Assembly (NCBI GenBank): GCA_015486055.1
Contig: WFSJ01000018.1
Span: 98,179 to 162,178, forward strand
DNA: 64,000 nt
Origin: Acidobacteriota bacterium
GTDB lineage: Bacteria; Acidobacteriota; Aminicenantia; S016-38
Reading direction: 5' to 3'
The first letter of the stretch is position 1; every line of letters begins with the position of its first letter. Positions 25,317 to 33,403 of this stretch are shown in pieces. Under the pieces are notes generated by a model. The model was not told the DNA's origin. It was given only the letters and a program-made list of their open reading frames with translations, and searched no databases. The position numbers and the translations under genes were made by a program.

Positions 25317-25700
25317 ATGATATTGGATGAACTCTATTACACAAAATCCCACGAATGGGTGAGGGTTGAGGGAGAAAAGGGGACTGTGGGTATAACGGAT
25401 TTTGCTCAGAGTGAGCTTCAAGACATAGTATATGTAGAGCTTCCAGAAGTTGGGAAAAAGCTCAAGGCAGGAGAGGTTCTCTGCTCTATAGATTCTGTAA
25501 AGTCTTCAGCAGAAATTTATACTCCTGTAAGCGGAGAGGTAATTGAGGTAAACGAGAAACTTTCCTCAGAGCCTGAACTTGTAAATAAGGATCCTTATGG
25601 AGAAGGATGGATAGCTATTGTAAAACTCGCCGATTCAAATGAGATCTCCAATCTCCTATCTGCCAAGGAATATGAGGAAATGTTAGAAGGCGAAAAATGA
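25317..25700 (+). CDS. gcvH: Glycine cleavage system H protein
   Basis: Lipoyl carrier shuttling the aminomethyl group between P and T proteins. 127 residues. The lipoylated lysine is K62 in SIDSVKSSAEIYTPVSG. N-terminal YYTKSHEWVRVEG is typical. AGGAGG precedes the ATG, and the stop overlaps gcvPA by 4 bases. Confidence 0.97.
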   Translation: MILDELYYTKSHEWVRVEGEKGTVGITDFAQSELQDIVYVELPEVGKKLKAGEVLCSIDSVKSSAEIYTPVSGEVIEVNEKLSSEPELVNKDPYGEGWIAIVKLADSNEISNLLSAKEYEEMLEGEK

Positions 25701-27037
25701 GCAGATATATTCCCCTTACCGAAAGGGACAGGGAGGAAATGCTCAAGGAAATGGGAATTTCCTCCATAGAAGATCTTTTTTCCTCAATTCCAGAGGAGTT
25801 GAAGTTCAAAGGGAAATTAAATATTAGCCCTATAAAGGATGAAAGAGCCCTTGTGGACTATTTCAGGAATATAGACGCGCAGAACAGGTTTGCAGACAAG
25901 AAGATTTTCCTTGGTGCAGGTGCTTACAATCATTACATTCCTTATGCGGTTGATTACATATCAATGAGATCAGAATACTTGACTCCCTATACTCCTTATC
26001 AGCCAGAAGTAAGCCAGGGGAATCTTACGGCAGCCTTTGAGTATCAAACCTATATTTCAGCCCTCACTGGACTCGAGGTTGCCAATGTCTCAATGTATGA
26101 AGGAGCAACTGCGACAGCAGAAGCAGCCCTTATGGCTCTCAGGGTAAAAAAGGGGAAAATTGCAGTTGCGAGATCACTTAATCCGCAATACAAGGAAGTG
26201 ATGGAAACTTACCTGAGGAAACAAGGCATAGATATTGTAGAGATCGGATATAACCGGGATGGGAGGATTAATATCAGGGAGGTTGAGGAAAAAATAGATA
26301 ATAACACCACTGGATTTATAGTTGGTTATCCCAATTTCTTCGGAGTAATAGAGGAGTTGGAGACTGTATATGAGAATATAAAGGATAAGAAAGTTCTTCT
26401 TATAACCTCAACTTGGGAACCGCTTTCCCTTGCAATCCTCAAATCCCCCGGTGATTCAGGAGCAGAGATTGCAGCAGGAGAAACCCAGAGCTTTGGCCTT
26501 CCCCTTGCTTATGGCGGTCCTTATCTGGGCTTTTTTGCAACAACAAAGAAATACATGTGGAAAATGCCTGGAAGACTTGTTGGAATGACAAAAGATATTG
26601 AGGGAAAGGAAGGATTTGTTCTTACATTATCCGCAAGGGAACAACACATAAGGAGGCAGCGGGCAACTTCAAATATATGTTCAAATGAAGCATGGTGCAC
26701 TGTCAGGGTTGCTATTTACCTTTCCCTCCTTGGAAGGAAAGGACTGAGGAAGCTGGCTCTTTTGAACCACAAAAGAGCTGTGAGGGCAGCCTCGATGCTT
26801 GAGGATAAAGGATTTAAGCTCAAATTCAATGGCCCGTTCTTTAACGAATTTGTTGTTGATGTTGGAACTGACGGAGAGAAATTCAGAGACGCTCTTCTAA
26901 GCGGAGGAATTGTGGCAGGATATCCCCTTGGAAAGGAATTCCCAGAACTTAGCAATTCACTTCTCCTAACATTTACCGAGATGAATTCCCTCTCAGACAT
27001 AGATGCCCTTGTTAAGGGAATGGAGGCTTCAAAATGA
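25697..27037 (+). CDS. gcvPA: Glycine dehydrogenase (decarboxylating) subunit 1
   Basis: N-terminal half of the split P protein. 446 residues, with YIPLTERDREEML, FLGAGAYNHYIPY, YTPYQPEVSQGNL and SMYEGATATAEAALMA. It lacks the PLP lysine, which is on the partner subunit. Overlaps both neighbours by 4 bases, consistent with a heterodimer of tightly coupled subunits. The two-subunit form is common in thermophiles and Gram-positive lineages. Confidence 0.96.
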   Translation: MSRYIPLTERDREEMLKEMGISSIEDLFSSIPEELKFKGKLNISPIKDERALVDYFRNIDAQNRFADKKIFLGAGAYNHYIPYAVDYISMRSEYLTPYTPYQPEVSQGNLTAAFEYQTYISALTGLEVANVSMYEGATATAEAALMALRVKKGKIAVARSLNPQYKEVMETYLRKQGIDIVEIGYNRDGRINIREVEEKIDNNTTGFIVGYPNFFGVIEELETVYENIKDKKVLLITSTWEPLSLAILKSPGDSGAEIAAGETQSFGLPLAYGGPYLGFFATTKKYMWKMPGRLVGMTKDIEGKEGFVLTLSAREQHIRRQRATSNICSNEAWCTVRVAIYLSLLGRKGLRKLALLNHKRAVRAASMLEDKGFKLKFNGPFFNEFVVDVGTDGEKFRDALLSGGIVAGYPLGKEFPELSNSLLLTFTEMNSLSDIDALVKGMEASK

Positions 27038-28440
27038 AATTAATATTTGAACTTTCAAAAGAGGGAAAGGAAGGTTTTTTCGTAAGGGAAGAGGCAGGCG
27101 AGGTGAGAATTCCATCAGATCTCATGAGAGGCGAGATAAAGGAGCTACCAGAGGTTTCAGAGAGGGAGGTCGTTTCCCACTATCTAAAGCTCTCTATTAT
27201 GAACTATTCCGAGGACTGGGGGATATATCCGCTTGGTTCCTGCACAATGAAATACAACCCAAAGGTCAACGAATTGGTTGCTTCTATTTTTACAGATGCC
27301 CATCCCCTTCTTCCCGAGGAACTTGTTCAGGGGAACCTCAGAATATTCAGGGAACTTGAAGAAGTTCTCAAAGAAATAACAGGTCTTGATGCTTTTACCC
27401 TTGCCCCTTCCGCAGGTGCCCATGGTGAGTTTACGGGGATAACGACGATAAGGAACTACCTTGAAAGCAAGGGTGAAAGAAGGGAGATAGTTCTCATTCC
27501 TGACTCTGCTCATGGCACAAACCCTGCTTCATCAACCCTTGCTGGATACAGGGCTGTCGAGATTCCATCTGGTCCAGATGGAATGATAGATCTTGAGAAA
27601 TTCAAGGAGGCATTGAACCAAAAGGTAGCGGCCCTCATGATTACAAACCCGAATACATTGGGGATATTTGAGCGCGATATAAAAAAGATAGCAGAACTCC
27701 TCCACAGCAAGGGTGCTCTCCTTTATATGGATGGAGCAAATATGAATGCACTTCTTGGAAAGGTTAAGGTGGCTGACTTTGGCGTTGATGTTATGCACCT
27801 AAATCTCCATAAGACCTTTTCTACTCCCCATGGCGGAGGAGGACCGGGGAGTGGACCTGTGGGTGCAGTTAAAGAAGTTGCTCCCTTCCTTCCAGGTCCG
27901 AGACTTATTGGAGAAGAGGGCAGGCTTCATTGGGAAAAAGGAGGAGACAGAATAAGGAGCTTCTTTGGGAACTTTCTCGTCCTTGTAAAAGCCCTTGCTT
28001 ATATAAGAGAGCTTGGGGGAGAAGGACTTAAAGAAGCCGCAGAGCTTGCAGTTCTAAATGCGAATTACCTCAGAGCAAAGCTCAGTAAAAAATTCAAAAT
28101 GTCATACAGTACACCTACTCTTCACGAGTTTGTTCTTTCAGAAGAAAGCTTTAGGGATAAAACATCAACTCTTGATATAGCAAAGAGGCTACTTGATTAT
28201 GGTTTTCATCCTCCAACGATATATTTCCCTCTCATAGTTCACGGTGCACTTATGATAGAGCCAACAGAGACGGAGTCTAAGGAAAGCTTGGATGACTTCG
28301 CAGGGGCATTGCTCAGGATAGTAGAAGAAGCAAAGAAGGAACCCAAGCTTCTCCATTCAGCTCCCCACAATACTCCTATAAGAAGGCTTGACGAAGTAGG
28401 CGCTGCGAGAAATCCAATATTGCGTTGGCAAAAAAGCTAA
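27034..28440 (+). CDS. gcvPB: Glycine dehydrogenase (decarboxylating) subunit 2
   Basis: C-terminal half of the P protein, which decarboxylates glycine and loads the H protein. 468 residues. The PLP-binding lysine is in HLNLHKTFSTPHGGGGPGSG; other marks are PLGSCTMKYNPK, PSAGAHGEFTG and DSAHGTNPAS. Its end overlaps the convergent membrane protein gene by 4 bases. No dihydrolipoamide dehydrogenase (L protein) is in the window. Confidence 0.96.
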   Translation: MKLIFELSKEGKEGFFVREEAGEVRIPSDLMRGEIKELPEVSEREVVSHYLKLSIMNYSEDWGIYPLGSCTMKYNPKVNELVASIFTDAHPLLPEELVQGNLRIFRELEEVLKEITGLDAFTLAPSAGAHGEFTGITTIRNYLESKGERREIVLIPDSAHGTNPASSTLAGYRAVEIPSGPDGMIDLEKFKEALNQKVAALMITNPNTLGIFERDIKKIAELLHSKGALLYMDGANMNALLGKVKVADFGVDVMHLNLHKTFSTPHGGGGPGSGPVGAVKEVAPFLPGPRLIGEEGRLHWEKGGDRIRSFFGNFLVLVKALAYIRELGGEGLKEAAELAVLNANYLRAKLSKKFKMSYSTPTLHEFVLSEESFRDKTSTLDIAKRLLDYGFHPPTIYFPLIVHGALMIEPTETESKESLDDFAGALLRIVEEAKKEPKLLHSAPHNTPIRRLDEVGAARNPILRWQKS

Positions 28441-29246
28441 GCGGGTGTAGAATACTTAATTATTGAATTCTCGCCGTAGTAAAGGCTTATTTTAGAAAAA
28501 GCTTTTATGAATATGAGAATCTGAAACGCTGTAAATGAGATAAAAGGTCCCAAGCTTGAAAATGGATGCGCTAAGAACAGATATGGGATGAACCAGAGGG
28601 CAAGGGCAAAGATCCCCATTATTATTGAGGAGAACCAGAACTTGAAAGAAATACCGATGGCCTTTACCATGGAGTTAATAGAACCTCTGTTTTCCTTTAC
28701 AACCCATATCTTTGAATAATCTTTTGCAACAGATGCAAGAATAAAGAACAGGATGAAGAATATAGCAGAGACCAACATGGACTGGGAGAAAGATTTTTCT
28801 TTATAATAAGGGATTCCAACCGCTACAAATATTCCTGGTATGGCTCCTACAATAAGAAATGGAATGTATAGGATCGGGGATAGGAGCTCAATTTTTACAA
28901 ATCTCCATAAATATCTTTTCCAAGCTGAAAAATCTTCCCTAACTACAATTCCACTCAGTATTCCGGCTTCTACTATAAGTGAGGCTATGTAGAAAATTAT
29001 GAACATAGAAAATATTGCTCCCCAGAGGGTCTGGCCATTGCTGTAGATAAAGCCAGAAGCATAATCAGGATGTTTTAAAAGGTATAAAGCGTCAGGAAAA
29101 TGTCCTACCCTGGATAAAAGGAACTTTTTTGCGGGTATGTAAATGAAAAGGGAAAAACCTAAGGACAAAAGCCAAAGGTAAAGGCTGTATCTTAAATTCC
29201 ACACAGCTTCCCTTATTCCTGAAATGAAATATATTATTCCTCTCAT
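28437..29246 (-). CDS. Multi-pass membrane protein of unknown function
   Basis: 269 residues with about six hydrophobic helices (for example YLWLLSLGFSLFIYIP and ILYIPFLIVGAIPGIFVAVG). Conserved catalytic motifs are not seen. It follows the M1 peptidase gene by 9 bases with TTAGGAGGAAAAA before the ATG, so they probably form an operon. Confidence 0.75.
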   Translation of the reverse strand: MRGIIYFISGIREAVWNLRYSLYLWLLSLGFSLFIYIPAKKFLLSRVGHFPDALYLLKHPDYASGFIYSNGQTLWGAIFSMFIIFYIASLIVEAGILSGIVVREDFSAWKRYLWRFVKIELLSPILYIPFLIVGAIPGIFVAVGIPYYKEKSFSQSMLVSAIFFILFFILASVAKDYSKIWVVKENRGSINSMVKAIGISFKFWFSSIIMGIFALALWFIPYLFLAHPFSSLGPFISFTAFQILIFIKAFSKISLYYGENSIIKYSTPA

Positions 29247-29255
29247 TTTTTCCTC

Positions 29256-31043
29256 CTAAGGTAACAAATTGAGAAACACGATCTGGAGCTTATCCAGGAA
29301 TGACGAGATAAGTTTGTTTGCTAAAGGTGAAGATTTGCTCCACCAATTGTCAAAAGGATTTGAATCTATCATCAGTTTCTCTTCTGGATCTATCCTTACT
29401 TCTTTTATGTTTAAGCCGAATTTTTTCTTCATCCACCTTGTAGACCATTTAAACTTCTTCTCCTTTCCCCCAGAAAGCTTTACGACAACATCCACGGGAA
29501 TTTCAACATCAACTCCCTCTCTTAGGAGAACAAGAGTTTTTTTCCTAACCGAGTATACTTTCCAGTTAACTTTTCCTGGCTTGTAGAACATTGGTTTCCA
29601 TAGTCCTGACCAATCTTTTCCCAAGCTTTCATCCATCGTTTGGAAGAAATCCTTTGAGTGGGGGTGTTTGTAGGCATATTTGTAAAAATAATTACTTAGG
29701 GCCTTAAAGAATTTTTTCTCCCCTACGAGTCTCTTCCACGTTTCAAGAGTCAAAGTTGCCTTTGTATAGACAGAATTGGAGTATGTCCCAGGGAAGAATT
29801 TCCAAGAAGGGGTTATTATCGGGTCAGCATATGTTGTTTTTGAATAGGTTACCCTCTGCCTTTCGGCGTCCTTGGACTTAAAGAATAGATAATTGAACAT
29901 CCATTTGTATGTGGCCATTATGTTTACTTCAAAAAATGTGTTTATTCCCTCATCAAGCCATGCTTCATCTGTCTCATCATTTGCAACCACTCCGTACCAA
30001 TACTGATGGCCGAATTCATGAACAGTCACCTCTTCTTGGAATCTTATTCCTTTTGGCATTAAATAGAGGGTACCAGTGGAAATCATAGTTGGATATTCCA
30101 TGCCTGATGTTCTTATCCCTGAGATGTCAGGGTCAACAATTGTTATTCTTCTGTAAGGATATGGGGCAATCCTTTCGGAGTAGAACTTCAGTGCCCTTTT
30201 TACTGACTCAAAATATCTTTGAGCCTGATTTTTGTGAGCGGGCTGGACAAAGAGGAGAATCTTTACTCTTGGCTGGACAGGGCTTTCGTAGAACTCTTTC
30301 ATCTTTATAAAATCATTGTCTGCAACAAATGCAAAATCGTGGATTTTCTCCTGATGAAAGAGAAGAATCTGATGGGCACCTTTCTTCTTCCTCTCAATTA
30401 TTTCCCCTGTGGCAGCAACCTTTAGTTCTTCTGGAAGGGCAATTTTAACATCATAAGTTGAAAAATCAGCGTAGAATTCACCATTTCTGTGGTATTGATG
30501 ACATACCCAGGTTCCGTCCTCCTCAAGAACTGCAAATTTAGGAAACCACTGGGAAACGAAATAATAGCCCTTTCCCACACCTGAACGGGCAAAAGCTTTG
30601 GGGAGTTTAGTCTCAAATTCAATTTCTATGTTTGCCTTTTTACCCGCAGGTATTGCCTTTGGAAGAGAAACAACTGCGACAGTCTTATCCTTCTTGTTTC
30701 CATCATCAGGCGAAACATAGGAGAGATTAGCGGTTAAGTCCTGCCCATCTACCAATATTTTAATTATCTTTTCTTTGCCCCACCATTCATTATGCTTTTT
30801 CCATTTGTCGGGCATTCCCCCCATATCCTCCATAAAGCTTGCCCCTTCCCTGAATGCGTTCTGGTATAGGTGGAAATAGAATGATGAAACGGGCTTTGTG
30901 GAATTATTCTCCCAGACAATTATTTCCTTGCCGTTTACATAAGCGCCCCATTTCCCCTTGAGCTTAAGCCCAACATTCATATTATAGCTGAGTGCACCCG
31001 CAAATATAAACCAGGGTAGAAAGATGCTTAGAATCTTTTTCAT
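29256..31043 (-). CDS. Exported M1 family metallopeptidase
   Basis: 595 residues. An N-terminal signal peptide (KKILSIFLPWFIFAGALS) is followed by the M1 beta-rich domain and the gluzincin zinc site: HEFGHQYWYG, then the third ligand Glu in DEAWLDEGINTF. The GxMEN-type motif appears as SGMEYPTM. The distal helical domain of long aminopeptidases is reduced. It would be a secreted or surface aminopeptidase, in line with peptide use. A promoter and a strong Shine-Dalgarno site precede it. Confidence 0.92.
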   Translation of the reverse strand: MKKILSIFLPWFIFAGALSYNMNVGLKLKGKWGAYVNGKEIIVWENNSTKPVSSFYFHLYQNAFREGASFMEDMGGMPDKWKKHNEWWGKEKIIKILVDGQDLTANLSYVSPDDGNKKDKTVAVVSLPKAIPAGKKANIEIEFETKLPKAFARSGVGKGYYFVSQWFPKFAVLEEDGTWVCHQYHRNGEFYADFSTYDVKIALPEELKVAATGEIIERKKKGAHQILLFHQEKIHDFAFVADNDFIKMKEFYESPVQPRVKILLFVQPAHKNQAQRYFESVKRALKFYSERIAPYPYRRITIVDPDISGIRTSGMEYPTMISTGTLYLMPKGIRFQEEVTVHEFGHQYWYGVVANDETDEAWLDEGINTFFEVNIMATYKWMFNYLFFKSKDAERQRVTYSKTTYADPIITPSWKFFPGTYSNSVYTKATLTLETWKRLVGEKKFFKALSNYFYKYAYKHPHSKDFFQTMDESLGKDWSGLWKPMFYKPGKVNWKVYSVRKKTLVLLREGVDVEIPVDVVVKLSGGKEKKFKWSTRWMKKKFGLNIKEVRIDPEEKLMIDSNPFDNWWSKSSPLANKLISSFLDKLQIVFLNLLP

Positions 31044-31059
31044 TTTTCCCTCCTTTTTC

Positions 31060-31088
31060 CTTATACGAGATTTTGGAAGAAAAGTAAA
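31060..31088 (-). promoter_or_regulatory. Promoter of the M1 peptidase gene
   Basis: Minus-strand TTTACT (31088-31083), 17-base spacer, TATAAG (31065-31060), then a short leader with AAGGAGGG before the ATG at 31043. Confidence 0.5.
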
Positions 31089-31110
31089 GGAAAGATAAAA
31101 GACGCTTTCC

Positions 31111-31983
31111 TCAGTGGCTGAAGATGAAGGGCTGGGGTATAAATGTCAGGAGAAATACTAAAAGGACAAACAGAGCAATGATATATCTTTTAGGGTCAAG
31201 TTTATCTTCATAGACGAATTCTGGATGATATACTCCGATTATCATGATGAGTCCGGCCCATATCAACCATACCCACCATTTGAAGGCACCGAGATACAAG
31301 AGAAAAGCGAAAATTGCAAAGGAGAGCTTTTTTGAGTCCTTTCCAAGTACCGCATAGCTTATATGTCCTCCATCAAGCTGGCTTACAGGGAGAAGATTCA
31401 GGGATGTTACGAAGAGACCTACCCAGGCTGCAAAACCTACGGGATGAATGAATATAAGATCAGAAGAAATCCCTGGATAGTAAATCTTGCAGATCAGTTT
31501 AAAAATCAATGGTTCTCCAAGTGATAATCCCCCTTTTGGAATGTTTGTTAATATCCTTGAATTTGCAAGCCCGTAAATTAAGAAGGGAAGCGAGACTATA
31601 AACCCTGTTATTGGACCTGCTGCCCCAACATCAAAAAGGGCTTTTCTTGAGGGGATATGCCCTTTTATCTTTATAACTGCGCCAAAAGTCCCTATTATAT
31701 TGGGAGCAGGGATAAAATATGGAAGAGTGGTATCTATACCATATGTCCTTGCAGCTATGTAATGCCCCATTTCGTGGGAAAGAAGAATGAGCATTATTGA
31801 AAGAGAAAAGGGAAGCCCGAGATAGAGAAATCTGAAGGACTTAAAAATTTCCATTATTTCCTTTCCTCCTGCCTGAGGATTATAAAAACCTATCCAGTGA
31901 ACCGCACCCCAGATGAGAGTGGAAAGGAAAGTGAGAACGAAAAGGGTTAAGTGAAGATAGGGAAACCTACTGGATGGGTTCAA
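31111..31983 (-). CDS. Site-2-protease family (M50) membrane metallopeptidase
   Basis: 290 residues, about six or seven membrane helices. The zinc site is HEMGHYIAA in an early helix and LLPVSQLDGGH in a later one. Closest in type to the FtsH-less EGY1-like/cyanobacterial S2P group without a PDZ domain. Overlaps the mrp stop by 17 bases. Might process membrane-bound regulators; substrate unknown. Confidence 0.9.
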   Translation of the reverse strand: MNPSSRFPYLHLTLFVLTFLSTLIWGAVHWIGFYNPQAGGKEIMEIFKSFRFLYLGLPFSLSIMLILLSHEMGHYIAARTYGIDTTLPYFIPAPNIIGTFGAVIKIKGHIPSRKALFDVGAAGPITGFIVSLPFLIYGLANSRILTNIPKGGLSLGEPLIFKLICKIYYPGISSDLIFIHPVGFAAWVGLFVTSLNLLPVSQLDGGHISYAVLGKDSKKLSFAIFAFLLYLGAFKWWVWLIWAGLIMIIGVYHPEFVYEDKLDPKRYIIALFVLLVFLLTFIPQPFIFSH

Positions 31984-33049
31984 TACATTCAGTTTCCTTC
32001 ACCACAGTATCTGCAAGTTTAGCAAAAGCTTTGGATTGTTCAAAATCGGGGTAATAGAGAACCACTGGCCTTCCCTGATCTGATCCTTCTGCTGCCTTTG
32101 GTTCAAAGGGGATTTCCCCTAAAAATTTTGTCTCCATTTCCTTTGCCGCCCTTTCGCTACCTGCCTTTGGGAAAAGATCAATTCTTTCTCCGCAATGAGG
32201 ACACACAAGGTAACTCATATTCTCGATTATTCCTATAACAGGAACATTTACATCCATGAACATTTTTGCTCCCTTCCTTGCATCCTGAAGAGCAAGTTCC
32301 TGGGGAGTGGTTACCACTACTCCACCGTTAACAGGAACTTTTTGAACAAGGGAAAGTTGGATGTCCCCTGTTCCTGGGGGAAGGTCAACTATAAGGATAT
32401 CTAATGGTTTCCAAACTACATCTCTGAGGAATTGTTCTATTAGCTTTGATACAAGAGGACCTCTCCATATAAGCGGTTGGTCTTTCTGAATGAAAAAGCC
32501 TATGCTTATCACCTTTATTCCTCCAACATCAACAGGGATAATTTTATTGCCTTCTGTAACTCTTGGAACTGCTCCTTCAATTCCCATCATAGTTGGAACA
32601 TTGGGTCCGTAAGCATCCGCATCCATTATTCCAACCTTATATCCCTTCTTTGCCAGAGCCAGAGCAAGGTTTACCGCAACTGTTGTTTTTCCAACCCCTC
32701 CTTTTCCAGATGCCACAGCTATCACACATTTTACACCTTCAATCTTTTTCTGGTCCGCAAAGGGAGATGCCTTTGACTGGGCACTTGTCTTTGGAGAAGG
32801 AGGTTTCTTTCCTACCAAAGACTCAATTTTTACTTCTGTTTTTAGAATTCCTTCCAATTTGGAAACTTTTTCTTCCACCTCTTTTCTTATACTTTCAACG
32901 GTTTCCTTGTTCCGTGTGTTTATGGAAAGGTCTATTTCAGCTTTTCCATCCTTGAATTCCACCCTTTTTACCATGCCGAAGGAAACTATATCCCTTGTGT
33001 ATCCAGGATATTTTATTCCTTTTAAAAGAGACAAAATCTTATCTTTCAT
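31967..33049 (-). CDS. mrp: Mrp/ApbC family iron-sulfur cluster carrier ATPase
   Basis: 360 residues. N-terminal MIP18/DUF59-like domain (residues 1-75), then the P-loop domain with VASGKGGVGKTTVAVNLA, MDADAYGPN, DLPPGTGD and the cluster-binding CPHCG. Such proteins bind and hand over 4Fe-4S clusters. It follows a ferredoxin gene. The ATG at 33049 has its Shine-Dalgarno site 26 bases upstream with a perfect hairpin between them, described separately. Confidence 0.95.
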   Translation of the reverse strand: MKDKILSLLKGIKYPGYTRDIVSFGMVKRVEFKDGKAEIDLSINTRNKETVESIRKEVEEKVSKLEGILKTEVKIESLVGKKPPSPKTSAQSKASPFADQKKIEGVKCVIAVASGKGGVGKTTVAVNLALALAKKGYKVGIMDADAYGPNVPTMMGIEGAVPRVTEGNKIIPVDVGGIKVISIGFFIQKDQPLIWRGPLVSKLIEQFLRDVVWKPLDILIVDLPPGTGDIQLSLVQKVPVNGGVVVTTPQELALQDARKGAKMFMDVNVPVIGIIENMSYLVCPHCGERIDLFPKAGSERAAKEMETKFLGEIPFEPKAAEGSDQGRPVVLYYPDFEQSKAFAKLADTVVKETECIEPIQ

Positions 33050-33082
33050 TGTTTTTCGGGGGGCTTATGCCCCCCTCCTCCT
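33050..33082 (-). promoter_or_regulatory. Shine-Dalgarno site separated from the mrp start by a hairpin
   Basis: Minus strand: AGGAGGA (33082-33076), then GGGGGGC-ATAA-GCCCCCC (33075-33058), then GAAAAACA and ATG (33049). Linear spacing is far too long, but with the hairpin folded the spacing falls to about 8 bases. No T-run follows on this strand, which argues against a terminator. Confidence 0.55.
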
Positions 33083-33094
33083 TTTAATTATTGG

Positions 33095-33403
<309 letters not shown>

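Noticed and set aside
31861-31890. Second copy of the panB-leader CCTGCCTGAGG motif
   Set aside because: It lies within the M50 protease coding sequence and lacks the second stem arm, so it is not a shared repeat element.
33058-33075. GGGGGGC hairpin as an intrinsic terminator
   Set aside because: On the minus strand it is followed by AAAAA, not T; on the plus strand the T-run precedes it and there is no plus-strand gene to terminate.
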